From: JBGPLH01 sp041486365 [NCBI: Thermodesulfobacteriota bacterium]
GTDB lineage: Bacteria > JAUYMQ01
Assembly (NCBI GenBank): GCA_041486365.1
Contig: JBGPLH010000124.1
Location: 1 to 8,635, forward strand
Direction of reading: 5' to 3'
Length of the DNA: 8,635 bases
Shown here: positions 1 to 7,453 of the stretch, piece after piece
How positions within the stretch are numbered: the first letter of the stretch is position 1
Layout of the letters: every line of letters begins with the position of its first letter
Notes under the pieces: generated by a model
What the model saw: only the letters and a program-made list of their open reading frames with translations
The model's database searches: none
What the model was told of the DNA's origin: nothing
Program-made: the position numbers and the translations under genes

Positions 1-1152
1 GACGTCACGACGCTCCTGCTCGACAAGACCGGGACGATCACGCTCGGCAACCGGATGGCCACGGAGCTCCTCCCCGCGCCCGGCGTACGGATCGAGGATC
101 TCGCCGAGGCCGCGCAGCTCGCGAGCCTCGCCGACGAGACGCCCGAGGGCCGATCCATCGTCGTGCTCGTGAAGGACCACTTCCGGATCCGCCCCCACGA
201 TCTCCGCGACATGGGCGCCGCGTTCATCCCCTTCAGCGCCGAGACGCGGATGAGCGGCGTGGACCAGGACGGGCGATCGATCCGGAAGGGAGCGGTCGAC
301 GCCATCGCGGCGCACGTCCGCGCGCTGCAGGGGACCGTGCCGCCGGAGATCGACGCGATCGCGCATCGCATAGGGCAGTCCGGCGGGACTCCGCTGGCCG
401 TCTCCGACGGCGCGCGTGTGCTCGGCGTCGTTCATCTGAAGGACGTGGTGAAGGAGGGGATCCGCGAGCGCTTCGCGCGTTTCCGGGCCATGGGGATCCG
501 GACGGTCATGATCACCGGCGACAATCCCCACACGGCGACGGCCATCGCCGGGGAGGCCGGTGTGGACGACTTCATCGCCGAAGCGACCCCCGAGAAGAAG
601 ATGGCCTTCATCCGTCAGGAGCAGGCCCAGGGCAAGCTCGTCGCCATGACCGGCGACGGCACGAACGACGCGCCCGCCCTCGCCCAGGCGGACGTGGGCG
701 TGGCGATGAACACGGGTACGCAGGTCGCCAAGGAAGCCGGGAACATGATCGATCTTGACTCGAATCCGACCAAGCTCCTCGAGATCGTCGAGGTGGGCAA
801 GCAGCTCCTCATGACCCGCGGCAACCTGACGACCTTCTCGATCGCCAACGACGTGGCGAAGTATTTCGCGATTCTCCCGGCCGTCTTCGTCGGGGTCTTC
901 CCCGAGATCGCGGCGCTGAACGTGATGAAGCTCGCTTCCCCCGAGAGCGCGATCCTCTCGGCGGTGATCTTCAACGCCGTGATCATCATCCTTCTGATTC
1001 CGCTCGCGCTCCGCGGCGTGGCCTATCGGCCCCTCGGCGCGGCGGCGCTGCTCCGCCGGTCGCTGCTCGTCTACGGCGTGGGCGGCGTCGTGGCGCCGTT
1101 CATCGGGATCAAGCTGATCGACCTGGCGCTGCGGGCGGCCGGGTGGGTGTAG
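1..1152 (+). CDS. kdpB: Potassium-transporting P-type ATPase subunit KdpB, C-terminal part (5' end outside window)
   Basis: Catalytic ATP-hydrolysing subunit of the inner-membrane KdpFABC high-affinity K+ pump. The reading frame is open from base 1 and runs 383 codons to TAG at 1150-1152. The phosphorylation motif DKTGTIT lies at window residues 8-14, so the aspartyl-phosphate is Asp8. From there to the C-terminus is 375 residues, the same distance as in E. coli KdpB (Asp307 of 682, from memory), so only the upstream ~300 residues are missing. Other P-type signatures are the N-domain KGA (about residue 96), the TGDNP loop (about 172) and TGDGTNDAP (217-225). The Kdp-specific stretch around DLDSNPTK follows, then MTRG and [12 protein letters not shown]. 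Three or so hydrophobic C-terminal helices follow (about 285-310, 316-338, 352-376). No frameshift is seen. kdpA and kdpF, if present, lie upstream. The stop overlaps the kdpC ribosome binding site, so kdpB and kdpC are surely co-transcribed. Confidence 0.98.
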   Translation, partial: DVTTLLLDKTGTITLGNRMATELLPAPGVRIEDLAEAAQLASLADETPEGRSIVVLVKDHFRIRPHDLRDMGAAFIPFSAETRMSGVDQDGRSIRKGAVDAIAAHVRALQGTVPPEIDAIAHRIGQSGGTPLAVSDGARVLGVVHLKDVVKEGIRERFARFRAMGIRTVMITGDNPHTATAIAGEAGVDDFIAEATPEKKMAFIRQEQAQGKLVAMTGDGTNDAPALAQADVGVAMNTGTQVAKEAGNMIDLDSNPTKLLEIVEVGKQLLMTRGNLTTFSIANDVAKYFAILPAVFVGVFPEIAALNVMKLASPESAILSAVIFNAVIIILLIPLALRGVAYRPLGAAALLRRSLLVYGVGGVVAPFIGIKLIDLALRAAGWV

Positions 1153-1155
1153 GAG
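1151..1155 (+). promoter_or_regulatory. Shine-Dalgarno of kdpC (AGGAG), decides the start
   Basis: AGGAG at 1151-1155 is followed by 5 nt and ATG at 1161. It overlaps the kdpB stop codon (TAG 1150-1152). This favours ATG 1161 over the in-frame GTG at 1143, which lies inside kdpB and has no comparable upstream motif. The arrangement suggests translational coupling of kdpC to kdpB. Confidence 0.75.
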
Positions 1156-1160
1156 ACGTC

Positions 1161-1775
1161 ATGCGGCGGGACATTCTCATCGCGCTCCGGGCCACGCTCG
1201 CGACCCTCGTGCTCACCGGTCTCCTGTACCCGCTGCTCGTCACGGGCGTCGCGCAGCTCGCCTTTCCCTGGCGCGCCAACGGAAGCCTCGTCACCGGCGA
1301 GCGCGGCCTCCCCGTGGGCTCGGAGCTGCTCGCCCAGCCCTTCGGGAATCCCGCGTACTTCCATCCCCGTCCCTCCGCGGCCGGAGCCGACGGATACGAC
1401 GCGGCCGGATCCTCGGGCTCGAACCTCGGGCCCACCTCGAAGAAGCTTCGCGATCGCGTCGCCGCCGACGTGGAGCGGCTGAGACAGGAGAATCCCGAAG
1501 CCCTCCTCCCCGTCCCCGCGGATCTGGTCACCACCTCGGGCAGCGGACTGGACCCCCATCTTTCGCCGGAAGGCGCGCTCTGGCAGTTGCCCCGCGTGGC
1601 CCGGGCGCGCGGGGTGAGCCCCGAGCGGGTCCGCGCGGTGGTGGAGGCGAACGTCGAGGGACGGGACCTCGGAATCCTCGGCGAGCCGCGGGTCAACGTG
1701 CTGCTCCTGAACCTCGCGCTCGACCGCCAGTTCGGCAGGCCGCAGGCGACGCCGACCCCTGCAGGGGCGCCCTAG
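1161..1775 (+). CDS. kdpC: Potassium-transporting ATPase subunit KdpC
   Basis: Small accessory subunit of the KdpFABC complex, with one membrane anchor and a soluble domain that supports ATP/K+ turnover by KdpB-KdpA. The protein is 204 aa, against about 190 aa for typical KdpC. A short basic N-terminus (MRRD) precedes one hydrophobic helix (about residues 8-34, TLVLTGLLYPLLVTGVAQL). The soluble part carries the family's conserved blocks: FHPRPS (67-72), SGSNLGPT (85-92), TTSGSGLDPH (124-133) and a PRVARARG stretch (144-151). The C-terminal tail after about residue 190 is Pro/Ala/Thr-rich and probably not structured. It starts 8 nt after the kdpB stop, and kdpD follows after 43 nt. The DNA at 1756-1767 is a perfect CCCCTGCAGGGG palindrome within the 3' end of the gene, probably incidental. 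Confidence 0.97.
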   Translation: MRRDILIALRATLATLVLTGLLYPLLVTGVAQLAFPWRANGSLVTGERGLPVGSELLAQPFGNPAYFHPRPSAAGADGYDAAGSSGSNLGPTSKKLRDRVAADVERLRQENPEALLPVPADLVTTSGSGLDPHLSPEGALWQLPRVARARGVSPERVRAVVEANVEGRDLGILGEPRVNVLLLNLALDRQFGRPQATPTPAGAP

Positions 1776-1807
1776 TAATCCCCAGGGACGATTGACCCTT
1801 GCCGCAC

Positions 1808-1811
1808 GGAG
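1808..1811 (+). promoter_or_regulatory. Shine-Dalgarno of short kdpD (GGAG), decides the start
   Basis: GGAG at 1808-1811 lies 7 nt before ATG 1819. A TTG at 1792 in the same frame would add nine residues (MTLAARSHG) and has only a weaker AGGG upstream (about 1784-1787). An ATG at 1814 is out of frame and closes after two codons (ATG GCA TGA). ATG 1819 is preferred because the protein then begins close to the conserved KdpD domain. Confidence 0.6.
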
Positions 1812-1818
1812 CCATGGC

Positions 1819-2973
1819 ATGAGCGCGCAACGACAGCGAGCCGAGGATTTCCTGGAGCTGGTCGAGCGCGCGCGGCTCGGGCGGCTCAAGGTGTACCTCG
1901 GCTTCGCCGCGGGCGTGGGAAAGACGTATCGCATGCTCGAGGAGGCCCACGCGCTCAGGAAGCGGGGCGTGGACGTGGCGGTCGGCTTCGTCGAGCCGCA
2001 TGGCCGTGAGGAGACCGCGGCGCTCCTGCGGGGCCTGGAGATCGTTCCCCGGAAGAAGATCGAATACCGCGGCGTGACGGTCGAGGAGATGGATCTGGAC
2101 GCCGTGATCGCGCGGCGGCCCCAGGTGGCGATCGTCGACGAGGTCGCCCACACGAACGCCCCCGGTTCGAAGAACCGCAAGCGCTACGAGGACATCCTCG
2201 ACCTGCTCGACGCGGGGATCAACGTCATCGCCGCGTTCAACGTTCAGCACCTGGAATCGCTGAATGACCTCGTCGAGCGCGCCACCGGCGTCACGGTCCA
2301 CGAGACGGTTCCCGACACGTTCCTGAAGAAGGCGGACCAGGTCGTGACCCTCGACCTGGCCGTCGAGGACCTCCTGGAGCGGCTGCGGGCGGGGAAGATC
2401 TACCGCGAGGAGAAGATCGCCCAGGCCCTGGAGAATTTCTTCAAGGAGGCGAACCTCGCCACCCTCCGGGAGCTGGTGCTGCGGGAAGTCGCCGAGAGCG
2501 TGGAACGCGGCGCCACGGCCACCGCCGGGGCAGCGGACAAGCTCCGGCCCCGCGAGGCGGTGGGCCGGATCCTCGTCTGTATCTCGTCCCAGTCCCCCCG
2601 CGCGGCGAAGCTCCTGCGGCGCGCATCCCGCATGGCGGGGCGGTTCAACACCGACTGGTACGCCGTGTACGTCGAGACGCCGGAGGAGGCGCCGGATCGC
2701 ATCGATGCCGGGGCCCAGCGGATGCTCCACACGAACATCCAGATCGCCAGGGACCTGGGCGCGGAGGTGATCCGCCTCAGGGGCCACGATCCGGTCGCGG
2801 CCATCCTGGACTTCGCGCGGACCCACCGCGTGAGGGACATCGTGGCCGGGCGGTCGCACCGGCCCTGGTGGCGGCGGATCCTCGGCCGCGACGTCGTCAG
2901 CCGCCTCGTGGCCGAGGCGGTGGAGTTCGATGTGCACATCGTGTCCGTCGAGCGGGCGGAGAGGGAAGAATGA
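1819..2973 (+). CDS. kdpD: Short, sensor-only KdpD (KdpD domain + USP domain, no kinase)
   Basis: 384 aa matching only the N-terminal cytoplasmic part of KdpD, which in E. coli is a roughly 890-residue K+/osmotic-sensing histidine kinase. Residues about 20-230 form the KdpD domain. It has Walker [10 protein letters not shown] (28-36), the [11 protein letters not shown] block, a Walker B-like stretch [15 protein letters not shown] (103-117) and [11 protein letters not shown] (140-150). Residues about 249-377 form a universal-stress-protein-like domain ending VHIVSVERA. The four-TM segment (DUF4118) and the HisKA/HATPase module are absent. The protein stops cleanly at TGA 2971-2973, which overlaps the next gene's ATG, so this is a gene boundary and not a frameshift. 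Short KdpD proteins are known in cyanobacteria such as Anabaena and in Deinococcus. With no kinase of its own, it probably acts as a soluble nucleotide- or ion-sensing partner for a separate kinase, most simply the one encoded immediately downstream. That partnership is inference. Confidence 0.93.
   Translation: MSAQRQRAEDFLELVERARLGRLKVYLGFAAGVGKTYRMLEEAHALRKRGVDVAVGFVEPHGREETAALLRGLEIVPRKKIEYRGVTVEEMDLDAVIARRPQVAIVDEVAHTNAPGSKNRKRYEDILDLLDAGINVIAAFNVQHLESLNDLVERATGVTVHETVPDTFLKKADQVVTLDLAVEDLLERLRAGKIYREEKIAQALENFFKEANLATLRELVLREVAESVERGATATAGAADKLRPREAVGRILVCISSQSPRAAKLLRRASRMAGRFNTDWYAVYVETPEEAPDRIDAGAQRMLHTNIQIARDLGAEVIRLRGHDPVAAILDFARTHRVRDIVAGRSHRPWWRRILGRDVVSRLVAEAVEFDVHIVSVERAEREE
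2961..2965 (+). promoter_or_regulatory. Shine-Dalgarno of the histidine kinase gene (GAGGG) and ATGA coupling
   Basis: GAGGG at 2961-2965 precedes ATG 2970 by 4 nt. The ATG overlaps the kdpD stop as ATGA (2970-2973). This supports the 2970 start against an upstream in-frame ATG at 2868, whose product would begin with 34 Arg/Gly/Pro-rich residues read from inside kdpD, unlike any membrane-protein N-terminus. Confidence 0.7.
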
Positions 2974-4835
2974 GGCTCCGATCGAAGCTCTTCCTGGCGC
3001 AGTTGCCGCTGGGGATCGCGCTCGCCGTCGTGGCCCTGATCGCTGTGTTCGAGATCACGAAGCTCGGCGAAAGCTCCGAGCGCATCCTGGCGGAGAACTA
3101 TCGAAGCGTGCTCGCCGCCCAGCGCATGAAGGATTCGATCGAGCGCATGGACAGCGCCGCGCTGTTCCTGGTCGTGGGGCAGCGGGATAGGGCGCTCACG
3201 CAGGCAGCGGAGCACAGGCGACGTTTCGAGGCGGAGCTGCGCGTGGAGGAGCGCAACATCACGGAGCCCCGCGAGGCGGATGTGGCCCGGAAGCTCCGCG
3301 CCGCCTGGGGAGAGTACCAGCGGGTCTTCAACGGGCTCGCCGCCGGGTCCGGGCCCGCGCCGACCGCGGGCGCTTACTTCCAGCGCCTGGAGCCGGCGTT
3401 CCTCGCCGTCAAGGAGCAGGCGGAGGAGATCCTGGACTTGAACCAGGACGCGATGGTGCGCAAAAGCGAGGCCGCGCGGCGCAAGGCCAGGCGCACCATC
3501 GGACTCATGGATGGCGTCTCGCTCGTCGCGCTGCTCTTGGGGATTGTGGCCTCGGGCTGGGTGACGGGGCGCCTCCTGCGGCCCCTGGGCAGCCTGAGCC
3601 AGGCGGCCCGCCGGGTCGGCGAAGGGGACCTGGACGCCCGCGCGGCCGTCGTCGGAGGGGATGAGATCGCGGGACTCGCCCGGGAGTTCAACCAAATGGC
3701 CGAGCGGCTGGGCGGGTACCGCGCCAGCTCGCTGGGCGAGCTGCTCCTGGCGCAGGAGGCCTCCCAGACGACCATCGATAGCATCCCCGATCCGGTGGTG
3801 GTGTTCGATGTCGAGGGACGGGTGCTGAGCCTGAACCAGGCGGCCGAGACGCTCCTCGGAGTCACGGCGGGCCCCTCGGCGGGGGGCCCGCTGGGCCGTG
3901 TCGAGCCGGGCCTGCGGTCCGTCATCGAGCGTGTGAAGAACCACGTTCTCGCCGGAAAGGGGCCCTGCACCCCGAAGGGCTTCCAGGACGCCGTCAGCGC
4001 TTCGACGCCGGAGGGCCTCCGGTACTTTCTTCCCCGGGCGACGCCCCTGTACGCCCGGCCCCAGGGAATCGCGGGGGCGGCGGTGATCCTGCAGGACATC
4101 ACGCGGCTGTGGCGATTCGAGGAGTTGAGGAACGACCTCGTCGCCACGGTCGCCCATGAGTTCCGCACGCCCCTCACCTCCCTTCACCTGGCCATTCACC
4201 TCTGCACCGAGCAGGCCGCAGGACCCCTGACGGACAAGCAGGCGGACCTGCTCCACGCCGCGCGAGAGGACTGCGAGCGGTTGCAGGGCATCGTCGACGA
4301 TCTCCTGGACGTCACGCGTCTGCGGGCCGGGAAAGTGGAGCTGAAGCGCCGCCCGGTGCCGCCCGAGGATCTCCTGACGGAGGTCGTGGAGGCACGGCAG
4401 GCGGAGGCGCGGCAGCGGGGGATCGTGATCGAGACCGAGGTCGTGCCCTCGCTGGACGGAGTCCTCGCGGATCCGGACCGGATCCATCTGGTGCTCTCGA
4501 ACCTCCTGTCCAACGCGCTCCGGTACACGGCCGACAACGGGACGGTGACGCTGGGCGCCGGTCCCGACGAAGCCGGCGTCCGGTTCGAGGTCAGAGACAC
4601 GGGACAGGGGATTGCCCCGGAGCACCAGGATCGGGTCTTCGAGCGGTTTTACCGCGTTCCGGGGGCTCCGCCCGGCGGCGCGGGCCTGGGCCTGTCGATT
4701 GCCCGGGAGATCGTGGAGGCGCACGGGGGCAGGATCGGTGTCGAGAGCGAGGTGGGAAGGGGGAGCACGTTCTGGTTCACGCTGCCGGTGGCGCCGGGGG
4801 AGGGCGAGGCTCCCGCCGCGCCCGATGTCGCTTGA
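2970..4835 (+). CDS. Membrane sensor histidine kinase, KinB-like (TM-sensor-TM-HAMP-PAS-HisKA-HATPase)
   Basis: 621-aa inner-membrane histidine kinase. The order is TM1 (about 7-29), an extracytoplasmic, mostly helical domain (about 30-180), TM2 (about 181-203), HAMP (about 200-252) and PAS (about 266-380, with [20 protein letters not shown]). HisKA follows, with phospho-acceptor His396 in [11 protein letters not shown]. HATPase_c has the N-box around NLLSNALRY (511-519), G1 DTGQG (543-547) and G2 [10 protein letters not shown] (570-579), and ends at [12 protein letters not shown]. All catalytic motifs are intact. The periplasmic segment ([20 protein letters not shown]) and the domain order recall KinB of Pseudomonas, as opposed to a KdpD kinase domain; this is family resemblance from memory, with no search run. 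The gene overlaps short kdpD by 4 nt, so the two are translationally coupled and probably work together. Its likely partner is the convergent sigma-54-type regulator next door. An authentic KdpD C-terminal half is ruled out by the separate two-TM periplasmic sensor, HAMP and PAS. Confidence 0.92.
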   Translation: MRLRSKLFLAQLPLGIALAVVALIAVFEITKLGESSERILAENYRSVLAAQRMKDSIERMDSAALFLVVGQRDRALTQAAEHRRRFEAELRVEERNITEPREADVARKLRAAWGEYQRVFNGLAAGSGPAPTAGAYFQRLEPAFLAVKEQAEEILDLNQDAMVRKSEAARRKARRTIGLMDGVSLVALLLGIVASGWVTGRLLRPLGSLSQAARRVGEGDLDARAAVVGGDEIAGLAREFNQMAERLGGYRASSLGELLLAQEASQTTIDSIPDPVVVFDVEGRVLSLNQAAETLLGVTAGPSAGGPLGRVEPGLRSVIERVKNHVLAGKGPCTPKGFQDAVSASTPEGLRYFLPRATPLYARPQGIAGAAVILQDITRLWRFEELRNDLVATVAHEFRTPLTSLHLAIHLCTEQAAGPLTDKQADLLHAAREDCERLQGIVDDLLDVTRLRAGKVELKRRPVPPEDLLTEVVEARQAEARQRGIVIETEVVPSLDGVLADPDRIHLVLSNLLSNALRYTADNGTVTLGAGPDEAGVRFEVRDTGQGIAPEHQDRVFERFYRVPGAPPGGAGLGLSIAREIVEAHGGRIGVESEVGRGSTFWFTLPVAPGEGEAPAAPDVA

Positions 4836-4839
4836 GAGC

Positions 4840-4860
4840 GCGCGCCACGCGGTGGCGCGC
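4840..4860. terminator. GC-rich hairpin between convergent kinase and regulator genes, possible bidirectional terminator
   Basis: A perfect 9-bp stem (GCGCGCCAC at 4840-4848, GTGGCGCGC at 4852-4860) closes a 3-nt GCG loop. It fills nearly all of the 24 nt between the kinase stop (4833-4835) and the regulator stop (complement of 4860-4862), and overlaps the latter by one base. Position and symmetry fit a shared terminator for converging transcripts. Neither strand has a real T-tract after the stem, so classical intrinsic termination is doubtful. A Rho-dependent or hairpin-only barrier is possible. Confidence 0.45.
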
Positions 4861-6281
4861 TATTGCTCGTACTTCTTCCGCTTGCGCCAGATCGTCGAGG
4901 GATCGACGCTCAGGATGCGCGCCGCGTCTTCCGCCGTCGGGGCTCGCCGGAGGACCGCCAGGATGTGCTCGCGCTCGATCTCCTCGAGCGTGAAGTCACC
5001 CCCGAGGCGGGGAGCGCGGGCGGCATGGGCGGCGATGGGATCGGGCAGCGCTTCGGGGCCCATGACGCGAGCGGGCCACAGGATGATGGCGCGCTCCATC
5101 GCGTTCCGAAGCTCGCGCACGTTCCCGGGCCACGGGTAGGCCAGCAGGGCTGCCTCCGCCTCGGCCGTGAGCTCGGGGGTTGCCCTCGCGGCGCTTCGGG
5201 CGAAGAACGCCAGGAACCCGCGGGCCATCGGCAGGACGTCCTCGATCCGGTCCCGGAGAGACGGGACCCTCACCTGGATGACGTTCAGCCGGTAGAGAAG
5301 ATCCTCCCGGAACCGCCCTCCCCCGACGTCGGCTTCCAGGTCGCGGTTACTGGCGGTGACCACGCGCACATCCGAGGTGCGCGTCCGGCTCTCTCCCACC
5401 CGCTCAAACTTCTTCTCCTGGAGGAAGCGCAGGAGCTTGGCCTGAAGCGACGGGAGGATCTCTCCGATCTCGTCCAGAAAGATCGTTCCGCCCTCCGCGG
5501 CCTCCACACGTCCCGGCTGATCGCGCACGGCCCCCGTGAAGGCGCCCCTCGCATGGCCGAAGAGCTCGCTCGCCAGAAGCTCCTCGGTGAGCGTCGGGCA
5601 GTTCACCGTGATGAAGGGGCGGGTCCTCCGCAGGCTCTGGAAATGGATCGTTCTCGCGAGGACTCCCTTGCCGGTCCCGCTTTCGCCCCGCAGGAGGATC
5701 GGGGCGTCGGATGCCGCGGCCCGCGCGACGAGATCGAGGACGGCGCGCATGGCGGGGGACCGCGTGGAGAGATCGGCTTCCGGCACCTCCTCCGCGAGCT
5801 GACGCTCGAGGTCGACCACGCGGCGCGCCAGCAGGCGCCGCGCCGCCGCCCGCTCCACGACGTGGCGGATCTGGGCCGGTGTGAAGGGCTTGGGCAGATA
5901 ATCCGTGGCGCCCCGCCGCATGGCCTCGACGGCCGTGTCGAAGGTGGCGTAGGCCGTGACCACGACGACCGACAGATCCAGCCGCAACGCGAGCATCTGC
6001 GGGAGAAGGTCCAGCCCGTCCTCGGCTCCGAGCCTGAGATCGAGGAAGGCCAGGTCGAAATACTCGCGCTCGATGGCCGAGAGCGCCGCCTCCCCGGAGC
6101 TAACCGCCACGACGGTGCACCGGGCGGCTTCCAGGCAGAGGCTGAGGGTCCTCCGGATGTTCTTGTCGTCGTCTATCACCAGGACGTGGAGGGGCCCGGG
6201 GGAATCCGGGAGGCCTTCCCCGGAAGAAGGAGCGATCGATCCGGAAGGTTCCTGCGAGGCCGGGGTGTCTTTCCTGTCCAT
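4860..6281 (-). CDS. Sigma-54-dependent response regulator, NtrC family, AlgB-like
   Basis: 473-aa enhancer-binding transcription activator that would remodel sigma-54 RNA polymerase after phosphorylation. A Ser/Pro/Gly-rich N-terminal tail (about 1-30) precedes the receiver domain (about 31-145), with acidic pocket Asp37-39, phospho-acceptor Asp81 in FLDLRLG, Thr109 and Lys131. The AAA+ domain (about 172-400) has Walker A GESGTGKG (199-206), the sigma-54 contact loop GAFTGA (246-251), Walker B TIFLDE (266-271) and WPGNVRELRN (384-393). The Fis-type HTH lies at about 430-472, ending STIWRKRKKYEQ. Gly206 where most NtrC proteins have Glu, the FLDLRLG block and the WRKRKKY end recall AlgB, the partner of KinB (memory-based). 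ATG 6281 was chosen because it starts 11 nt after the upstream oxidoreductase stop and leaves a short lead-in to the receiver; its SD is weak (AGGG overlapping that stop). It converges on the KinB-like kinase, its likely partner. Confidence 0.94.
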   Translation of the reverse strand: MDRKDTPASQEPSGSIAPSSGEGLPDSPGPLHVLVIDDDKNIRRTLSLCLEAARCTVVAVSSGEAALSAIEREYFDLAFLDLRLGAEDGLDLLPQMLALRLDLSVVVVTAYATFDTAVEAMRRGATDYLPKPFTPAQIRHVVERAAARRLLARRVVDLERQLAEEVPEADLSTRSPAMRAVLDLVARAAASDAPILLRGESGTGKGVLARTIHFQSLRRTRPFITVNCPTLTEELLASELFGHARGAFTGAVRDQPGRVEAAEGGTIFLDEIGEILPSLQAKLLRFLQEKKFERVGESRTRTSDVRVVTASNRDLEADVGGGRFREDLLYRLNVIQVRVPSLRDRIEDVLPMARGFLAFFARSAARATPELTAEAEAALLAYPWPGNVRELRNAMERAIILWPARVMGPEALPDPIAAHAARAPRLGGDFTLEEIEREHILAVLRRAPTAEDAARILSVDPSTIWRKRKKYEQ

Positions 6282-6292
6282 GGGACGAGACC

Positions 6293-7300
6293 CTACGCCG
6301 CGATCCCCTGGATGAAACGCTCCACCGTCTTCTCGTCCGCGCCGGAGGGGTAGCTCACGATGGGGTTCGTGACGCCCGCGGCGCGGAACACGTCGAGCTT
6401 GGCGCGCACGGCGTCCATCGACCCGGCCGCGGACGTCGCTTCGATCAGCTTGTCGTCCACCGCGGCGAAGGCCTCGTCGCGCTTCCCCTCGTCGTAGAGC
6501 TTCTTCACGCGCTCCACCTCCGGGCCGAAGCCCGCCCGGGTGAGCATCTGCGCGTAGAACTTGCCCATCCCGCCGATGTAGAAGCCGATGGGCCACCGCG
6601 CGATCGACTTCGCGGTCTCCAGATCGTCGTTCGCCACGGTCCCGATGAAGGGCGCAACGTCGACCTCCTTCGGATCGCGCCCCGAGACCGCCGCTCCCTC
6701 CGCGATCCATCCGAGCCCTTCCGGGTAGAGATGAACCGGCCAGAAGGCGGGGAGCCACCCGTCGGCGATCTCGCCTGCCATCTGCACGCTCTTTCTCGCG
6801 AGGCTCGCGACGTAGATAGGGACCTTCCGTCTCGCGGGCGGATAGACGAGCTTGAAGGGCCGCAGCGAGGGGAAGACCTCGCCCTGGTGCTTCGCCACCC
6901 GCTCGCCCGCCAGCAGCAGCCGGACGATCTCCACGTACTCGCGCAGCCGCTGGATCGGCTTCTCGAAGGGCATCCCGTGGAAGCCCTCGATCACGTTCTT
7001 CCCGCTCGTGCCGAGGCCCAGGATGAACCGCCCGCCGGAGATGTCGTCCAGCGTCGCCGCGGTCATCGCCACCACGCCCGGGCTCCGGCTGAAACAGTTC
7101 ATGATCCCGGTGGCAATCTTGATGCGCCGGGTCTTGAGGGCGATCTCCGTCAGCAGGGCCACCTGGTCGTAGCCCCAGGCCTCGGGGATCCAGATGGAGT
7201 CCATTCCCGCTTCATCGGCGATCTCGGCGGCCCGGACCGTCTCCTTCCTCGAGACGCCCATCCAGAACACCACCATCGAGACGCGCTTCTTCTGCGCCAT
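6293..7300 (-). CDS. LLM-class (luciferase-like) flavin/F420-dependent oxidoreductase
   Basis: 335-aa TIM-barrel enzyme of the bacterial luciferase-like superfamily, cytoplasmic, using FMN or coenzyme F420. The substrate cannot be read from sequence. Visible family features are the first strand SMVVFWMG (8-15), AEIADEAGMDSIWIPEAWGYD (25-45), the alternating strand/loop KIATGIMNCFSRSPGVVAMTAATLDDISGGRFILGLGTSG (61-100) and PIYVASLARKSVQMAGEIADGWLP (161-184). The C-terminal part (about 240-335) covers the region where a helical insertion and last barrel strand would sit. Similarity is to F420-dependent LLM proteins of the methylene-tetrahydromethanopterin reductase/glucose-6-phosphate dehydrogenase type. 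Start ATG 7300 is fixed by GGAGG at 7306-7310. The longer open frame extending upstream through the intergenic region and def is not coding. The regulator gene starts 11 nt after its stop, so both are likely on one transcript. A cofactor assignment to F420 is tentative because no F420 biosynthesis gene is in view. Confidence 0.92.
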   Translation of the reverse strand: MAQKKRVSMVVFWMGVSRKETVRAAEIADEAGMDSIWIPEAWGYDQVALLTEIALKTRRIKIATGIMNCFSRSPGVVAMTAATLDDISGGRFILGLGTSGKNVIEGFHGMPFEKPIQRLREYVEIVRLLLAGERVAKHQGEVFPSLRPFKLVYPPARRKVPIYVASLARKSVQMAGEIADGWLPAFWPVHLYPEGLGWIAEGAAVSGRDPKEVDVAPFIGTVANDDLETAKSIARWPIGFYIGGMGKFYAQMLTRAGFGPEVERVKKLYDEGKRDEAFAAVDDKLIEATSAAGSMDAVRAKLDVFRAAGVTNPIVSYPSGADEKTVERFIQGIAA

Positions 7301-7305
7301 GAAAG

Positions 7306-7310
7306 CCTCC
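7306..7310 (-). promoter_or_regulatory. Shine-Dalgarno of the LLM oxidoreductase (GGAGG), decides the start
   Basis: The minus strand reads GGAGG (7310-7306), then 5 nt (CTTTC), then ATG at 7300. This is the strongest ribosome binding site in the window and excludes longer in-frame starts that would run across the inverted-repeat element. Confidence 0.8.
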
Positions 7311-7350
7311 GGGTTCTTTCGATTCAGATAACGCCGGCCCCGTCTCTGCG

Positions 7351-7377
7351 GGAGGGCGAGGCGCCTGCAGGCCCTCC
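7351..7377 (-). promoter_or_regulatory. Possible leader hairpin upstream of the LLM oxidoreductase
   Basis: GGAGGGC at 7351-7357 and GCCCTCC at 7371-7377 form a perfect 7-bp stem around a 13-nt loop that itself contains the palindrome AGGCGCCT. It lies 51-77 nt before the start codon, in what would be the 5' untranslated leader if the promoter near 7390 is real. It matches no riboswitch or attenuator I recognise, and there is no leader-peptide ORF or T-tract to support attenuation. Confidence 0.25.
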
Positions 7378-7388
7378 TCGGGACGCCG

Positions 7389-7394
7389 AGTATA
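7389..7394 (-). promoter_or_regulatory. Candidate -10 element (TATACT) for the LLM oxidoreductase-regulator unit
   Basis: The minus strand carries TATACT (complement of 7389-7394), a five-of-six match to the sigma-70 -10 consensus in otherwise GC-rich DNA, about 90 nt before the start codon. The region 17 nt upstream is only T/C-rich (TTTCCT-like) and is a poor -35 match. The call rests mainly on position between the repeat element and the gene. Confidence 0.25.
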
Positions 7395-7428
7395 TCCATC
7401 CCGCTGCGGAAAGGAAAAAGGGGGATCC

Positions 7429-7453
7429 GGTGCCAGGCATGACTTATTGACTT
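7429..7453 (+). repeat. Left 25-bp inverted repeat with TGACTT tandem units
   Basis: Exact reverse complement of 7666-7690. The outer end is GGTGCCAGGCA, followed by TGACTT at 7440-7445 and 7448-7453. A degenerate third unit TGATT at 7456-7460 keeps the 8-nt period beyond the repeat boundary. The match stops at 7428 outward and at 7454 inward. Confidence 0.92.

Noticed and set aside
2868-2969. Upstream start for the kinase inside kdpD (ATG 2868)
   Set aside because: It would add 34 Arg/Gly/Pro-rich residues before the natural basic-plus-TM N-terminus. ATG 2970 has a ribosome binding site and the ATGA overlap.
2940-2990. Frameshift or sequencing error splitting a full-length KdpD
   Set aside because: The downstream gene has its own start, RBS, two-TM periplasmic sensor, HAMP and PAS, none of which belong to the KdpD C-terminal half. 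The split is real gene organisation.
1071-4724. Long minus-strand open frames across kdpC, kdpD and the kinase gene (for example 1071-2180, 1693-2937, 2400-4724)
   Set aside because: They are Arg/Pro/Gly-rich translations with no recognisable domains, lying opposite genes with clear catalytic motifs. This is the expected shadow effect of GC-rich codon usage.
4863-6353. Plus-strand 496-codon open frame opposite the response regulator
   Set aside because: No domain is recognisable and the composition is that of an antisense shadow. The opposite strand encodes a complete NtrC-type protein with all motifs intact.
1758-7371. Two CCTGCAGG palindromes (1758-1765 and 7364-7371), the first extended to CCCCTGCAGGGG
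   Set aside because: Short GC-rich palindromes are expected by chance here. They share no flanking sequence or context that suggests a common function.
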